A stretch of DNA of 64,000 nt from Liquorilactobacillus capillatus DSM 19910 (GTDB taxonomy: Bacteria; Bacillota; Bacilli; Lactobacillales; Lactobacillaceae), in assembly GCF_001434915.1 (NCBI RefSeq), contig NZ_AZEF01000002.1, positions 46,493 through 110,492 of the forward strand. Direction: 5' to 3'. Under the pieces are notes generated by a model. The model made no database searches. It was given only the letters and a program-made list of their open reading frames with translations, and was not told where the DNA came from. The translations under genes and the position numbers were made by a program. Shown piece after piece: positions 1-8,432 of the stretch (position 1 is the stretch's first letter; each line of letters begins with the position of its first letter).

Positions 1-594
1 CATAATGATTTCCTCTAAATCACTGATGGCGGCATCTGGATGTTTTCTGATAAAGTCTTGTGCTTCTTGCTGAACGAGGTCAACAAGAGCAGTAATCGCT
101 TTTCTGATCAGTGGAAGAGGGATATCTTTACGCAGCGGCATCTTCTGAAGTACAGGCGTAATTAAGGTTTCGAATGTTTTCTGTGTGTTTTGGGCATAAA
201 TTTGTTGGGTTTCTGCTCGCAGTTGAGCAGGTAGTGAGCTAGGTGCACCATATGCATGTAATAAAAGCTTGAATTCAGTAGGATAAGCTAGTTGCAGTTC
301 GATCTTGTATTTAGTTGCTCGAATAATCATCTCAACAAGGTCATCCGCACCTGTCCATACAGAATAATCGGCAGCTTTATCAACGCGATCCATAGCGTAA
401 CGCAGAGTTGCCAAGTATAAATTAGCCTTATTTTGGTAATAACGAAAGAGTGTACCCTTGGAAACCTCAGCTGCCTGTGCAATTTTATCTGTTTTGGTGT
501 CACGATAGCCTTCTTGAGCAAAGATAAGCAACGCATTTTTCATAATACGTTTTATTTTGAGCGGATCCTTAGGACTATCTTTTGAAATTGCCAT
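1..594 (-). CDS. TetR/AcrR-family transcriptional regulator, C-terminus cut by window edge
   Basis: 198 codons are visible from ATG at 594 to the left edge with no stop, so the C-terminus is missing. The N-terminus (MAISKDSPKDPLKIKR...) leads into a typical TetR helix-turn-helix at about residues 15-60, with the signature segments TDKIAQAAEVSKGTLFRYY and NKANLYLATL. The remainder would be the helical ligand-binding and dimerization domain. It lies 65 bp downstream of the ABC permease gene on the same strand, so it probably belongs to the ATPase-permease-regulator cluster and represses it; that role is inferred from context. A TTGCTT-N18-TATAAT sequence in the gap could give it its own promoter. 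The family call is secure; the ligand is unknown. Confidence 0.88.
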   Translation of the reverse strand, partial: MAISKDSPKDPLKIKRIMKNALLIFAQEGYRDTKTDKIAQAAEVSKGTLFRYYQNKANLYLATLRYAMDRVDKAADYSVWTGADDLVEMIIRATKYKIELQLAYPTEFKLLLHAYGAPSSLPAQLRAETQQIYAQNTQKTFETLITPVLQKMPLRKDIPLPLIRKAITALVDLVQQEAQDFIRKHPDAAISDLEEIIM

Positions 595-659
595 TTTAAC
601 CATCCTTTAAACTAGTCTTTAAGTAATGATTATAATAGATACATATAGCTATAAGCAAA

Positions 660-2276
660 CTAAGTTCCAGATAAGTCTCTGCGTGAATAGGCCAAGTAAC
701 TAACCATGATCAGCCCTAATGTTAAAAGTAACATTAAGAATCCATGGCTCCATTCAACTTTTGCGAGTGGAACACGATTGACCCAACCATAGGGCGTTAA
801 GTTTTTAGCCCATTGCGGTAGTTTTAAAAGTTCTCCAAAGTATAAGGAGAAGATACCATAGATTGGAAGTAGCCAAGCGATATTTTGCAGATGTGGGATG
901 AATGCTGTAAGAAAAAGACTGATCCCAGTGACAACATAAAGTGCTGGAAGATAGCCCACGAAGGCCCGTAAAAAACGTACCAAAGGAACAGGGTCAGGCG
1001 CACCCATACCAGCAATTCCCATCCCAAGTAAAGCAAATAAAAGACACAAGGTTTCGCAAAGTAAAGCGGCTGCTGTATAACTACTGAGAATATTTAAGCG
1101 AGAAATTCCTTTAGCATGAATCTGTTCCAGCCAGCCTTTTTTCTCGTCATTATTGATTTTTAAAATAATTATTATTGCAGGAATAGTTGCAATGATAGCA
1201 AAAATTACAGATAAAGTAGCGGCAAAATTTAAGATTAGAGCTTGATTACTATCCCTAAGTGCATCAGAGCTCATTAAATCCGCGATAATAGGGTTGGTTT
1301 TTATCAAGTCACCAATATTACTGAAAATAGAACCATAGCTGATGCCTAAGATAAACATTCCACATACCCAGACAATAATGCTGGTGCGTTCTAGGCGTAA
1401 AATAAGGCTGAGTGGATTAGCCAGGAAAAATGAGGCACGCCGCCGGCCAGCTCTTGCTGGTAGTAGGCCAGCACCAATATCACGTTGTAGGCTGAGAAAA
1501 ACTGTAATTGTAAGAAAGAAAAGTGTTAAGAGTCCCATGTAAAGTAAGGGCAACCAGTTATTTGCGGTGTAAATAGCTAGCTTTTCAATCAATCCAAAGA
1601 CTGTAAACCAGGTGTAATTCTTGTTTTGAACATCTGTCAACATACGAGCAATATAGGCAGCACCCAATACGAGATAGCTTAAAGTAGTCGCTCCACGGGC
1701 ATTGCTGGCCAGTTGTGCTAGTAGTAGTGAAAGAATACCGAACATAAAGCCAAAGCCAGCAAAGCCTAACCCTAAGAGCCAGTTACCATTAGTGTCAGTT
1801 CCAGTCATCCCTGAAAAGGATAAAGAGATAGCGATGAGAATCCCATTTAGTAAATTAATCAAAAAAAGTTCAATTACAACAGCTGTTAGTGGGCTTAGTT
1901 TCCCAACAGCATGTGCTCTGATTACTTCGGTAACGCCATTATCCTCATCTGCACGAGTGTTCTTGACCGCAAAATAAATATTCATTATGACAAAGAACAA
2001 GCCCATAAAGACCATCATTTCACTTACAAAAATAAGTGCCGGTGTATATGGTGGTTTAGCAAGAAAAGGCCCAAACAAAGCAATCATCGCGGGTGTTTTA
2101 AGGGTTGCTGCAATTGAAGCCAAGGTGGATTGTGTACCATAGATACCATCAAAAGAAACTGCTGTTCCGGCGATTAACCCGACAATAGCAACTAACCAAC
2201 CGGCTATCCATAATCGATCACGTCGCAGGTAAATTCGTGTGAGGTAACCTAATTGATTGAAAAGATTATCACTCAT
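660..2276 (-). CDS. ABC-2 type exporter permease
   Basis: A 538-residue polytopic membrane protein with about 12 hydrophobic segments, of the large ABC-2 permease type encoded next to a stand-alone ATPase in drug or antibiotic exporters of Firmicutes. I chose the ATG at 2276 (MSDNLFNQLGYLTRIYLRRD) because GGAGG lies 7 nt upstream; an in-frame ATG at 2294 lies inside the SD-rich end of the ATPase gene and is less likely. The start overlaps the ATPase stop in an ATGAGTGA arrangement, which indicates translational coupling. With the preceding ATPase it should form an efflux pump. The substrate cannot be read from the sequence. Confidence 0.87.
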   Translation of the reverse strand: MSDNLFNQLGYLTRIYLRRDRLWIAGWLVAIVGLIAGTAVSFDGIYGTQSTLASIAATLKTPAMIALFGPFLAKPPYTPALIFVSEMMVFMGLFFVIMNIYFAVKNTRADEDNGVTEVIRAHAVGKLSPLTAVVIELFLINLLNGILIAISLSFSGMTGTDTNGNWLLGLGFAGFGFMFGILSLLLAQLASNARGATTLSYLVLGAAYIARMLTDVQNKNYTWFTVFGLIEKLAIYTANNWLPLLYMGLLTLFFLTITVFLSLQRDIGAGLLPARAGRRRASFFLANPLSLILRLERTSIIVWVCGMFILGISYGSIFSNIGDLIKTNPIIADLMSSDALRDSNQALILNFAATLSVIFAIIATIPAIIIILKINNDEKKGWLEQIHAKGISRLNILSSYTAAALLCETLCLLFALLGMGIAGMGAPDPVPLVRFLRAFVGYLPALYVVTGISLFLTAFIPHLQNIAWLLPIYGIFSLYFGELLKLPQWAKNLTPYGWVNRVPLAKVEWSHGFLMLLLTLGLIMVSYLAYSRRDLSGT

Positions 2277-3192
2277 GTTCTCCTCCTCCTTCATGATGAT
2301 TGTAATAGCGCAAGAAGAGATCCTCTAAAGTTGGCGGGGTACTTTGTAGACTGATAATTTTATGCTTAACTAGTTGCTCCATTAGTTGATTTATATTCTC
2401 AGAATCAACGGTAAAACTAACTTTATTAGTTTTATCAGCTGTTAAAATAGGAGTGAAATTATGCACACTAGGCAGATGTTGAATATTAGTTAAGGGTTCT
2501 TGAATCTCCACTGTGATAGCTGTACGAGTCAAGTGCCGCATATCTTCTAATGTTCCTGTTTCAATAATTTGACCGTCACGAATAATTCCGATACGGTCAC
2601 ACATCTTTTCAACTTCAGAAAGAATATGGCTAGATAGCAAAACACTTTTGCCTTGTTCTTTTAAAGCCAAGACATTTTTTTGAAAAATTTCTTCCATCAG
2701 TGGATCTAGTCCACTTGTTGGCTCATCAAAAATATAAAAAGAAGCAGTTGTTGAAAAAGCAGCGATGAGAGCAACCTTTTGACGATTACCTTTAGAATAA
2801 GTGCGTGCTTTTTTCGTCGGATCAAGATGAAACTGCTTAATTAATTCATCCGTTTTAGTTGAATGTTTCTGTTGGTTCAGTTTTAAGAAGAGATCAATAA
2901 TTTCGCCACCTGTTAGGTTAGGCCAAAGATAAATATCACCGGGTACATAAGCAATTCTACGGTGGATACTAACTGCATTTTGCCATACGTCCTGTCCAAA
3001 AATAGTAGCACTACCGCCATTGGCACGTAAAATACCTAGAAGAATACGGATAGTGGTTGACTTTCCTGAACCGTTAGGACCAATAAAGCCAAAGACCTCA
3101 CCTCGTTGAATGCTAAAAGTAATATTTTTTAAAACGGCTAATTTACCAAACTTTTTTTGCAGGTTATTAATTTTAAGAACTGTTTCAGACAT
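2269..3192 (-). CDS. ABC exporter ATP-binding protein
   Basis: A 307-residue stand-alone ABC ATPase. Visible motifs are Walker A GPNGSGKST (about residues 38-46), a YSKGNRQKV signature variant of LSGGQ, Walker B FYIFDEPTSGLDPL and the H-loop LLSSHILSEVE. A C-terminal extension of roughly 80 residues is typical of drug-exporter ATPases of the CcmA/DrrA class. It is the first gene of the cluster and overlaps the permease start by 8 nt. A good promoter lies upstream with a palindrome over its -35 element, consistent with repression by the TetR protein at the far end of the cluster (inference). Substrate unknown. Confidence 0.9.
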   Translation of the reverse strand: MSETVLKINNLQKKFGKLAVLKNITFSIQRGEVFGFIGPNGSGKSTTIRILLGILRANGGSATIFGQDVWQNAVSIHRRIAYVPGDIYLWPNLTGGEIIDLFLKLNQQKHSTKTDELIKQFHLDPTKKARTYSKGNRQKVALIAAFSTTASFYIFDEPTSGLDPLMEEIFQKNVLALKEQGKSVLLSSHILSEVEKMCDRIGIIRDGQIIETGTLEDMRHLTRTAITVEIQEPLTNIQHLPSVHNFTPILTADKTNKVSFTVDSENINQLMEQLVKHKIISLQSTPPTLEDLFLRYYNHHEGGGEHE

Positions 3193-3245
3193 TAGAATGA
3201 AGCTCCTTTCTTGGGTTAAATATAGCGCGGTTAATTGATAGTGTA

Positions 3246-3274
3246 AGTATAATACTTAATGACCAGCTGGTCAA
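3246..3274 (-). promoter_or_regulatory. Promoter of the ABC exporter cluster with probable TetR operator
   Basis: On the minus strand, TTGACC (3274-3269) and TATACT (3251-3246) are separated by 17 nt, close to the sigma-A consensus and upstream of the ATPase gene. A perfect 14-nt palindrome, TGACCAGCTGGTCA (3260-3273), covers the -35 hexamer. Next to it is a second inverted repeat, AATGACT-tgtg-AGTCATT (3274-3291). Blocking of the -35 region by the clustered TetR protein is the likely mode of control. Confidence 0.7.
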
Positions 3275-3299
3275 TGACTTGTGAGTCATTATTAAGATA

Positions 3300-3344
3300 T
3301 AAAAAAGAAAAAGCTGAAGCAAAAATAATTTCTACTTCAGCTTT
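3300..3344 (-). terminator. Rho-independent terminator after the DUF1801 gene
   Basis: A 10-bp perfect stem (3310-3319 with 3335-3344) is followed on the minus strand by a U-rich tract (TTTTTCTTTTTT). It sits downstream of the DUF1801 gene and upstream of the ABC cluster promoter, separating the two units. Confidence 0.85.
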
Positions 3345-3411
3345 GATGACTATCGTTAATTTTAATCTTTAAATTTGTGCGTGTAGATCAACCCTCTTAA
3401 AAATACTAAAA

Positions 3412-3837
3412 TTAATTTTTAGAAATAGCTTTGATAATGAGCTTACGAATGAAGTGGCTGACCTCATCATCCCAAACTGTAAGTGCATAAGCAGTAGGCC
3501 ACATTTTACCACTATCCAAAGCAGCAACACCATTAAAGCCAAGTGTGTTGTAGCGTTCTTTAAATTTAGATGCGGCTTGGAAAAAAAGAACGACCTGACC
3601 CGTATTATCAGCGTAAGCAGGCATGCCATACCATGTTTTAGGTTGTAAGGTAGGAGCGACTTCGTGGACTAGTTTATGCAAGTTAGAAGCAATAAAAGCT
3701 TCATCTGACGGTAGCTCAGCAATTTTTTCTAATAAATCAGCAGCCGGATTTCTCTTTTTATTACTTTCGGCGCGTAATTCTTGGGCACGTTCTTTCATAG
3801 CGGCACGTTCAAATTCAGAAAAGCTTTTTTGTGTCAT
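3412..3837 (-). CDS. DUF1801 / YdhG-like domain protein
   Basis: A 141-residue soluble protein. The C-terminal two thirds carry the DUF1801 pattern, with PKTWYGMPAYADNTGQVVLF around residues 67-86 and NTLGFNGVAALDSGKMWPTAY after it. The N-terminal 35 residues are charged and helical (MTQKSFSEFERAAMKERAQE). Members of this superfamily include the Bacillus YdhG/Fra iron chaperone, but many lactobacillar homologues have no known role, so no function is assigned. It is transcribed alone between the MATE gene and a strong terminator. Confidence 0.75.
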   Translation of the reverse strand: MTQKSFSEFERAAMKERAQELRAESNKKRNPAADLLEKIAELPSDEAFIASNLHKLVHEVAPTLQPKTWYGMPAYADNTGQVVLFFQAASKFKERYNTLGFNGVAALDSGKMWPTAYALTVWDDEVSHFIRKLIIKAISKN

Positions 3838-3917
3838 TATTTCACTCCGTTCTTTGTCGTTAAGTTAATACAGGCGGATATCGTAAGCCAAAAATTAAAT
3901 ATTAACTGGAAATAAGA

Positions 3918-5276
3918 TTATTCATCAGGTAAGCCTTGGCTGCGTTCTTGCAAGGCGATGGATTGCTGGACTCGCCTAATGGCTTTCCAGAAGCGATAAA
4001 GCAATGTTATACTACCGCCTAACCAAGCAAGCGGAGCTGAAAGAGCGATCCCAACGAACCCCCAAATGCTGACTAGAAAGATGGCTGCAAGAGCACGCAT
4101 TAGTAACTCAATTACTCCAGCTAACATAGGGAGAAAGTTATAATTTAACCCCTGCAGGGTAAATCGTAAAATAAAGAGTCCTGAAAGCAACAGATACCAA
4201 GGTGTGACTAGTCTAAAGTAAGTCTGTGTCAATGATAATAACATTTCTTTAGGGTTAGAGATAAAAAGATAAGTTAATTGACGGCTGCTCAACAAGATCA
4301 TTAAAGTAATAACGATACTCATTAGTACGGAAAGAACAAAGGTCTGTTTAATTCCCGCTAAGACACGCTGATATTTTTGACCACCTGCATTTTGAGCAAC
4401 ATAAGTGCCAAGAGCAGTACCTAACGCGGACATCGGCAGCATTGAAACCTGATCAATTTTTGAAGCAACTGAGAAAGCTGCGATAGCATCTGTGCCTAAT
4501 TGGTTTAGTGAACGTTGGACTAAGATGGCTCCGATTGCAATGATGGAAAATTGGAGTCCCATGGGAATTCCAGAAGCAAGTTGGATGTTAATTTCCTTAA
4601 ACTTAATGTTTAGGGGTTTATGCCAGTAAAGTAGAGGAACATTACGATAAATGTACCAAAAACAAAGGGCAACTGAAATAAATTGAGCTGCGACAGTTGC
4701 CAAAGCAGAACCGGCGATTCCCCAGTGAAAGACTAGGATAAAGATAAAGTTAAAAATAATATTGGCGATGCTTGAAATTCCAAGAAAAAGCAATGGAGTG
4801 CGACTATTACCAATTGACCGCAGCATATTCGATAAGAAATTAAACGCCATTGAAATTGGAATCCCAGCAAAAATAATCTGGATATAAGTTTGCGCGGCTG
4901 TAAGAATAGTTGTTGGAGTACCTAATAGAACTAGAATTTCACCAGCTAATAAAACACCGACTAACATCAGAATGAAAGCTACGAATAAGGCGATAACAGC
5001 ACTGAGACTAAAACGTCGATTTACTTGCTGTGGATTGTGCGCACCAAAAGAATTAGCTAACAACAAACCCATCCCTGCTGTCATGCCTTGTGCAAATCCG
5101 AGAATAAAACCGACTAAGCTGGCAGTACTCCCAATTGCGGCCACAGCATTTGCTCCCATCAGTTGTCCAACGATCATGATGTCAGAAAAATTGTAGAGCT
5201 GCTGTAATAAGCCGCTTAGTAGAATTGGCCAGCCAAAATTTAGAATAACTTTCCAAGGCTTGCCGCTAGTTAAAAT
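3918..5276 (-). CDS. MATE-family multidrug/cation antiporter, apparent ATT start
   Basis: A 12-segment MATE exporter. The first in-frame ATG (5177) would start mid-helix at MIVGQLMGANAVAAIG and delete the first transmembrane helix. Upstream the frame stays open and encodes the expected N-terminus (LTSGKPWKVILNFGWPILLS, then LLQQLYNFSD). The TAG at 5291-5289 closes the frame. Between that stop and 5177 there is no in-frame ATG, GTG, TTG or CTG. ATT at 5276 lies exactly 8 nt after AGGAGG (5290-5285), so it is the probable start, giving 452 residues, normal for the family. ATT starts are known from infC. A sequencing error or start-codon loss is the alternative. The gene follows the sugar ABC permease by 48 bp. 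Substrate unknown. Confidence 0.82.
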   Translation of the reverse strand: MLTSGKPWKVILNFGWPILLSGLLQQLYNFSDIMIVGQLMGANAVAAIGSTASLVGFILGFAQGMTAGMGLLLANSFGAHNPQQVNRRFSLSAVIALFVAFILMLVGVLLAGEILVLLGTPTTILTAAQTYIQIIFAGIPISMAFNFLSNMLRSIGNSRTPLLFLGISSIANIIFNFIFILVFHWGIAGSALATVAAQFISVALCFWYIYRNVPLLYWHKPLNIKFKEINIQLASGIPMGLQFSIIAIGAILVQRSLNQLGTDAIAAFSVASKIDQVSMLPMSALGTALGTYVAQNAGGQKYQRVLAGIKQTFVLSVLMSIVITLMILLSSRQLTYLFISNPKEMLLSLTQTYFRLVTPWYLLLSGLFILRFTLQGLNYNFLPMLAGVIELLMRALAAIFLVSIWGFVGIALSAPLAWLGGSITLLYRFWKAIRRVQQSIALQERSQGLPDE

Positions 5277-5324
5277 TGCTATCTCCTCCTATAAAAGATG
5301 TAATAAGTAGCTAAGGTAAAGATC

Positions 5325-6146
5325 TTATTTAATTGCACCTTCAGTCACACTAGTCATAACTTGTTTTTGTAGTAAAAGGAATAAAACGATAATTGGGATC
5401 ATGGATAAAACCAAACCGGCTAATGCGAGTTGCCATTCACTGTTAGTTTCGCCGAAAAAGGAATACATTTTAAGTGGAATTGTGTACATTCCGTCTTTAT
5501 TAACGACAAGGGATGGCAGGAGGTAATCATTCCAGATCTTCATTGCATTAAGAATGATTACCGTGCCTGTCATTGGACTAACTGCTGGGAAGATGACGAA
5601 TACAAATGTCTTTAAAGGGTAGGCTCCATCTAGGGCAGCGGCTTCATCCAAACTTTTTGAAACACCCTGAAAGGCTCCATAATAAAGAATAATGGATAAA
5701 CTAACAGACAAGCCAGTATTCATAATAATTAGACTAGTCCTATTTAAAAAATCAACTTTTCCAAAAAGCGATAAAAGCGGGATCATAATAGATTGAAAAG
5801 GGATAAGCATTGTTCCAGCGCAGATGTAGTAGATGATAGAACTGAATGGTCCTTTCACACGTGAGATAGCATACGCCGCAGCAGCAGAGACCACTGTAAT
5901 TAGCGCTACGCTTCCTAATGTGATGATAAGAGAATTAAAGAAGCTATGAGCAAAGTCTAAAGCTTGAAAAGCTGTTTTGAAGTTATTTAATGAAAAATCC
6001 TTGGTAAACCAAAGTGGATTTTGGAAAACACCGCGTTTACCTTTCATTGAATTAATAACGACGATGACAAAGGGGTATACCCAAAATAAACCAATGATGC
6101 TGAAAATAGTTAAACTAATGAATTTACGACTTCTTTTCTGCAGCAT
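5325..6146 (-). CDS. Carbohydrate ABC transporter permease, MalG/MsmG type
   Basis: A 273-residue CUT1 inner-membrane permease with six hydrophobic segments. The EAA loop, which contacts the ATPase, is visible as SLDEAAALDGAYPLKTFVFV at about residues 165-185. The first helix begins FISLTIFSIIGLFWVYPFVI. It follows the other permease after one base, so the two are translationally coupled and should form the heterodimeric channel. It is the last gene of the binding protein-permease-permease unit. The sugar is unknown: no glycosidase or sugar-specific regulator lies beside it. Confidence 0.93.
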   Translation of the reverse strand: MLQKRSRKFISLTIFSIIGLFWVYPFVIVVINSMKGKRGVFQNPLWFTKDFSLNNFKTAFQALDFAHSFFNSLIITLGSVALITVVSAAAAYAISRVKGPFSSIIYYICAGTMLIPFQSIMIPLLSLFGKVDFLNRTSLIIMNTGLSVSLSIILYYGAFQGVSKSLDEAAALDGAYPLKTFVFVIFPAVSPMTGTVIILNAMKIWNDYLLPSLVVNKDGMYTIPLKMYSFFGETNSEWQLALAGLVLSMIPIIVLFLLLQKQVMTSVTEGAIK

Positions 6147-6147
6147 A

Positions 6148-7011
6148 TTATCGCTCCCCCCGTCTTGAAAGTGCTAATTGTAAGAATGAGACTAAAGTTA
6201 CACAGAAAAAGAGAATAATTCCAGCAGCCTGGGCATAACCCTGTTGAAAGTTAACAAAAGCTGTATTGTAAATATACATAGAGATCATCTCAGTGGAACG
6301 ATATGGTCCCCCGTTAGTTAAAGCAAGGTTTTGCTCATAAAGTTTGAATGAATTAGCCAAGGTCAAGAATAAACTAATGGTGAAGGCAGGAGCAAGTTGT
6401 GGGAGTTTGATGAACATTAGGATCTGCCATCGTTCGGCCCCATCAAGTCGGGCTGCTTGAATTGTATTTTGCGGGATTGAATTTAAAAAGGAAACGTAAA
6501 TCAACATAATATAACCACTCATTTGCCAGACGAATAAGATAACGATCCCCCAGAAACCTGTAGCGGGGTCACTGAGCCAACCGTTAAAAAAATCTAAATT
6601 CAAACTGCCGCCAAGAGCTTTGAAGGCTGAGGTAAAAATAAATTGCCAGATAAAACCTAGTAAAATACCTCCAATCAGGTTAGGCATAAAGAAGATTGTC
6701 CGCAGTGCCTTGTTAAAACGATTGTCTGAACTAGTAACGATCAAAGCAAAAGCTAGACCAATCAGGTTTATTAAGAGGACTGAGACGACTGAGAATTTAA
6801 CGGTCAACCATAAGCTTTGCAGGAAGATCGTATCACGAAAGAGGATTTGATAGTTTTTGAGACCAATGAAAGAAGAATTTAAGCCATTTGAATCAGTAAA
6901 TGAATAATAAATACCAATTAAAAACGGCAGAGCAATGATTAAAATGATAAAAAGTAAAGCCGGTAGGACAAAGGCCCAGTACTGATGTTTTTTTATAAGC
7001 ATTCGTTTCAC
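6148..7011 (-). CDS. Carbohydrate ABC transporter permease, MalF/MsmF type
   Basis: A 287-residue CUT1 permease with six transmembrane segments. The EAA loop reads IQAARLDGAERWQILMFIKL (about residues 186-205). The N-terminus (MKRMLIKKHQYWAFVLPALL) is the usual short cytoplasmic tail and first helix. Its start overlaps the stop of the binding-protein gene by 4 nt (ATGA-type). It pairs with the MalG-type permease downstream. The driving ATPase is probably the divergent MsmK-like protein at 8433. Confidence 0.93.
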   Translation of the reverse strand: MKRMLIKKHQYWAFVLPALLFIILIIALPFLIGIYYSFTDSNGLNSSFIGLKNYQILFRDTIFLQSLWLTVKFSVVSVLLINLIGLAFALIVTSSDNRFNKALRTIFFMPNLIGGILLGFIWQFIFTSAFKALGGSLNLDFFNGWLSDPATGFWGIVILFVWQMSGYIMLIYVSFLNSIPQNTIQAARLDGAERWQILMFIKLPQLAPAFTISLFLTLANSFKLYEQNLALTNGGPYRSTEMISMYIYNTAFVNFQQGYAQAAGIILFFCVTLVSFLQLALSRRGER

Positions 7012-8306
7012 TCCCCACTTTGAATGTCACGCAACTGTTGGTACTTAGTTGTTATTACCTTTTCTAATTCGGTCCATGAAATATCATTAACGAAGTAACG
7101 CTGAATATATGGTCCAAGGACCTGAGTGGCAAAACCATTAGGATACTGTTTATGAATGGGAGCACGTGCTTTTTTAGAAGAACCGATCCGGTAGATATCT
7201 TTAGATAGATCATCGGGTAACCGTGAAACATCAAAGTTCTTAGTTGCAGGAACAAAGCGCATTTCATTAATAATGACATTTTCAGCTTTTCTGGATGTAA
7301 ACATCCAATTAACAAAATCTTTTGCGGCTTTTTCACGTTTAGGATGATCATTAGTAACACCAAGATACCAAGATGAACCAGTAAGAAGGCGATCAGAGCC
7401 ATCATTTCTAACGAAGAATGGCAACATGCCTAACTTTTTTTGAACAAAGCCTTTTTCAATACCATCAAGTGTCGGGACGATCCAGTTTCCTTGGGGGATC
7501 ATAGCTACCTTGCCGTTGTAGAAAAGATCTTGGACAGAAGGATCATATTTAACGGATAGGATTGGTTGGACACTGTAGTTTCTGATTAAGGTGTAATAAT
7601 TATGCATTTGCGAACCATATTTCCAAGGAAACTTTGTACTTTTGAAGGCCTTAACTTGATCATTGTCATAGGCTTGTGAAGTAAACTGTGCTGAGACAGA
7701 GGCGATTGAATTGGTATCAGCGCCGTTAAAGCCGAAGACACCGTTTAAACCAAGTTTAGCTTTTTGTGAATCAATCTTTTTAACCGCTTTCACGAAATCG
7801 GAGTAATTATGAATAGCTGAAGCATCAACCCCGGCACGAGCAAAAACCTCTTTATTATAAGACCAGCCATAAGCTTCAAGATCAACAGGTAAACCGACAA
7901 GACGACCGTCTGAGACTCCACCGCTACGCAAGCTAGGAAGGATCATTTTAGTTGCCGGTAGGCCTTGCAAGCTGACTAAGTGATTTTTGTAGCGATCGAT
8001 TTCAGGTAGACCGCCAAGCATGATAATATCTGGGGCTTCACCAGAAGCAAATTTGGCTTGAAGTGCGGCAGCACCACCACCTTGACCTGAGGTTGTTATT
8101 TGAATAGAGACGTTAGGTTGTTCCTTAGTGTATATTCGTGCCAGTTTCTGATATTGACTGCTGATTTCTGGTTTCTGATTGAAGAAGTTGAGCGTGATTT
8201 TGCTACTATTACTAGGCTGAGATTTAGAGGTACAGCCCGCTGTCACAAATAATAGTAAGCTCAGTACAAAGAGGATTGCACTGAACTTGCGTTTTTTGAG
8301 AAACAT
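7008..8306 (-). CDS. Extracellular sugar-binding lipoprotein of an ABC transporter
   Basis: A 432-residue family 1 solute-binding protein. Residues 1-25 form a lipoprotein signal peptide (MFLKKRKFSAILFVLSLLLF) ending in the lipobox VTAGC, so the mature protein should be lipid-anchored at Cys25. The body has the usual pattern of this family, including ITLNFFNQKPEISSQYQKLA, LQAKFASGEAPDIIMLGG and LLTGSSWYLGVTNDHPKREK. It is the first gene of the transporter operon and has AGGAGG 7 nt before the start. The ligand cannot be deduced. Confidence 0.93.
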   Translation of the reverse strand: MFLKKRKFSAILFVLSLLLFVTAGCTSKSQPSNSSKITLNFFNQKPEISSQYQKLARIYTKEQPNVSIQITTSGQGGGAAALQAKFASGEAPDIIMLGGLPEIDRYKNHLVSLQGLPATKMILPSLRSGGVSDGRLVGLPVDLEAYGWSYNKEVFARAGVDASAIHNYSDFVKAVKKIDSQKAKLGLNGVFGFNGADTNSIASVSAQFTSQAYDNDQVKAFKSTKFPWKYGSQMHNYYTLIRNYSVQPILSVKYDPSVQDLFYNGKVAMIPQGNWIVPTLDGIEKGFVQKKLGMLPFFVRNDGSDRLLTGSSWYLGVTNDHPKREKAAKDFVNWMFTSRKAENVIINEMRFVPATKNFDVSRLPDDLSKDIYRIGSSKKARAPIHKQYPNGFATQVLGPYIQRYFVNDISWTELEKVITTKYQQLRDIQSGE

Positions 8307-8432
8307 TACACCGCCTCCTATTCTTACTTGCTGTCAAAGTCAACGAATCATTATAATTCTTATCATAATCTTATAGTGTTATTATGAAACAGGAGATAGA
8401 TAAAATCAAAGGATACACATAAGGAGGCCGCC

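Noticed and set aside
327..536. A 69-codon minus-strand frame inside the TetR gene
   Set aside because: It is an out-of-frame shadow; the other frame encodes a convincing TetR helix-turn-helix running off the left edge.
3918..5177. MATE gene read as truncated, starting at the first ATG
   Set aside because: The upstream in-frame sequence encodes the missing first helix and has a perfect SD before ATT, so a full-length protein is more likely than a truncation.
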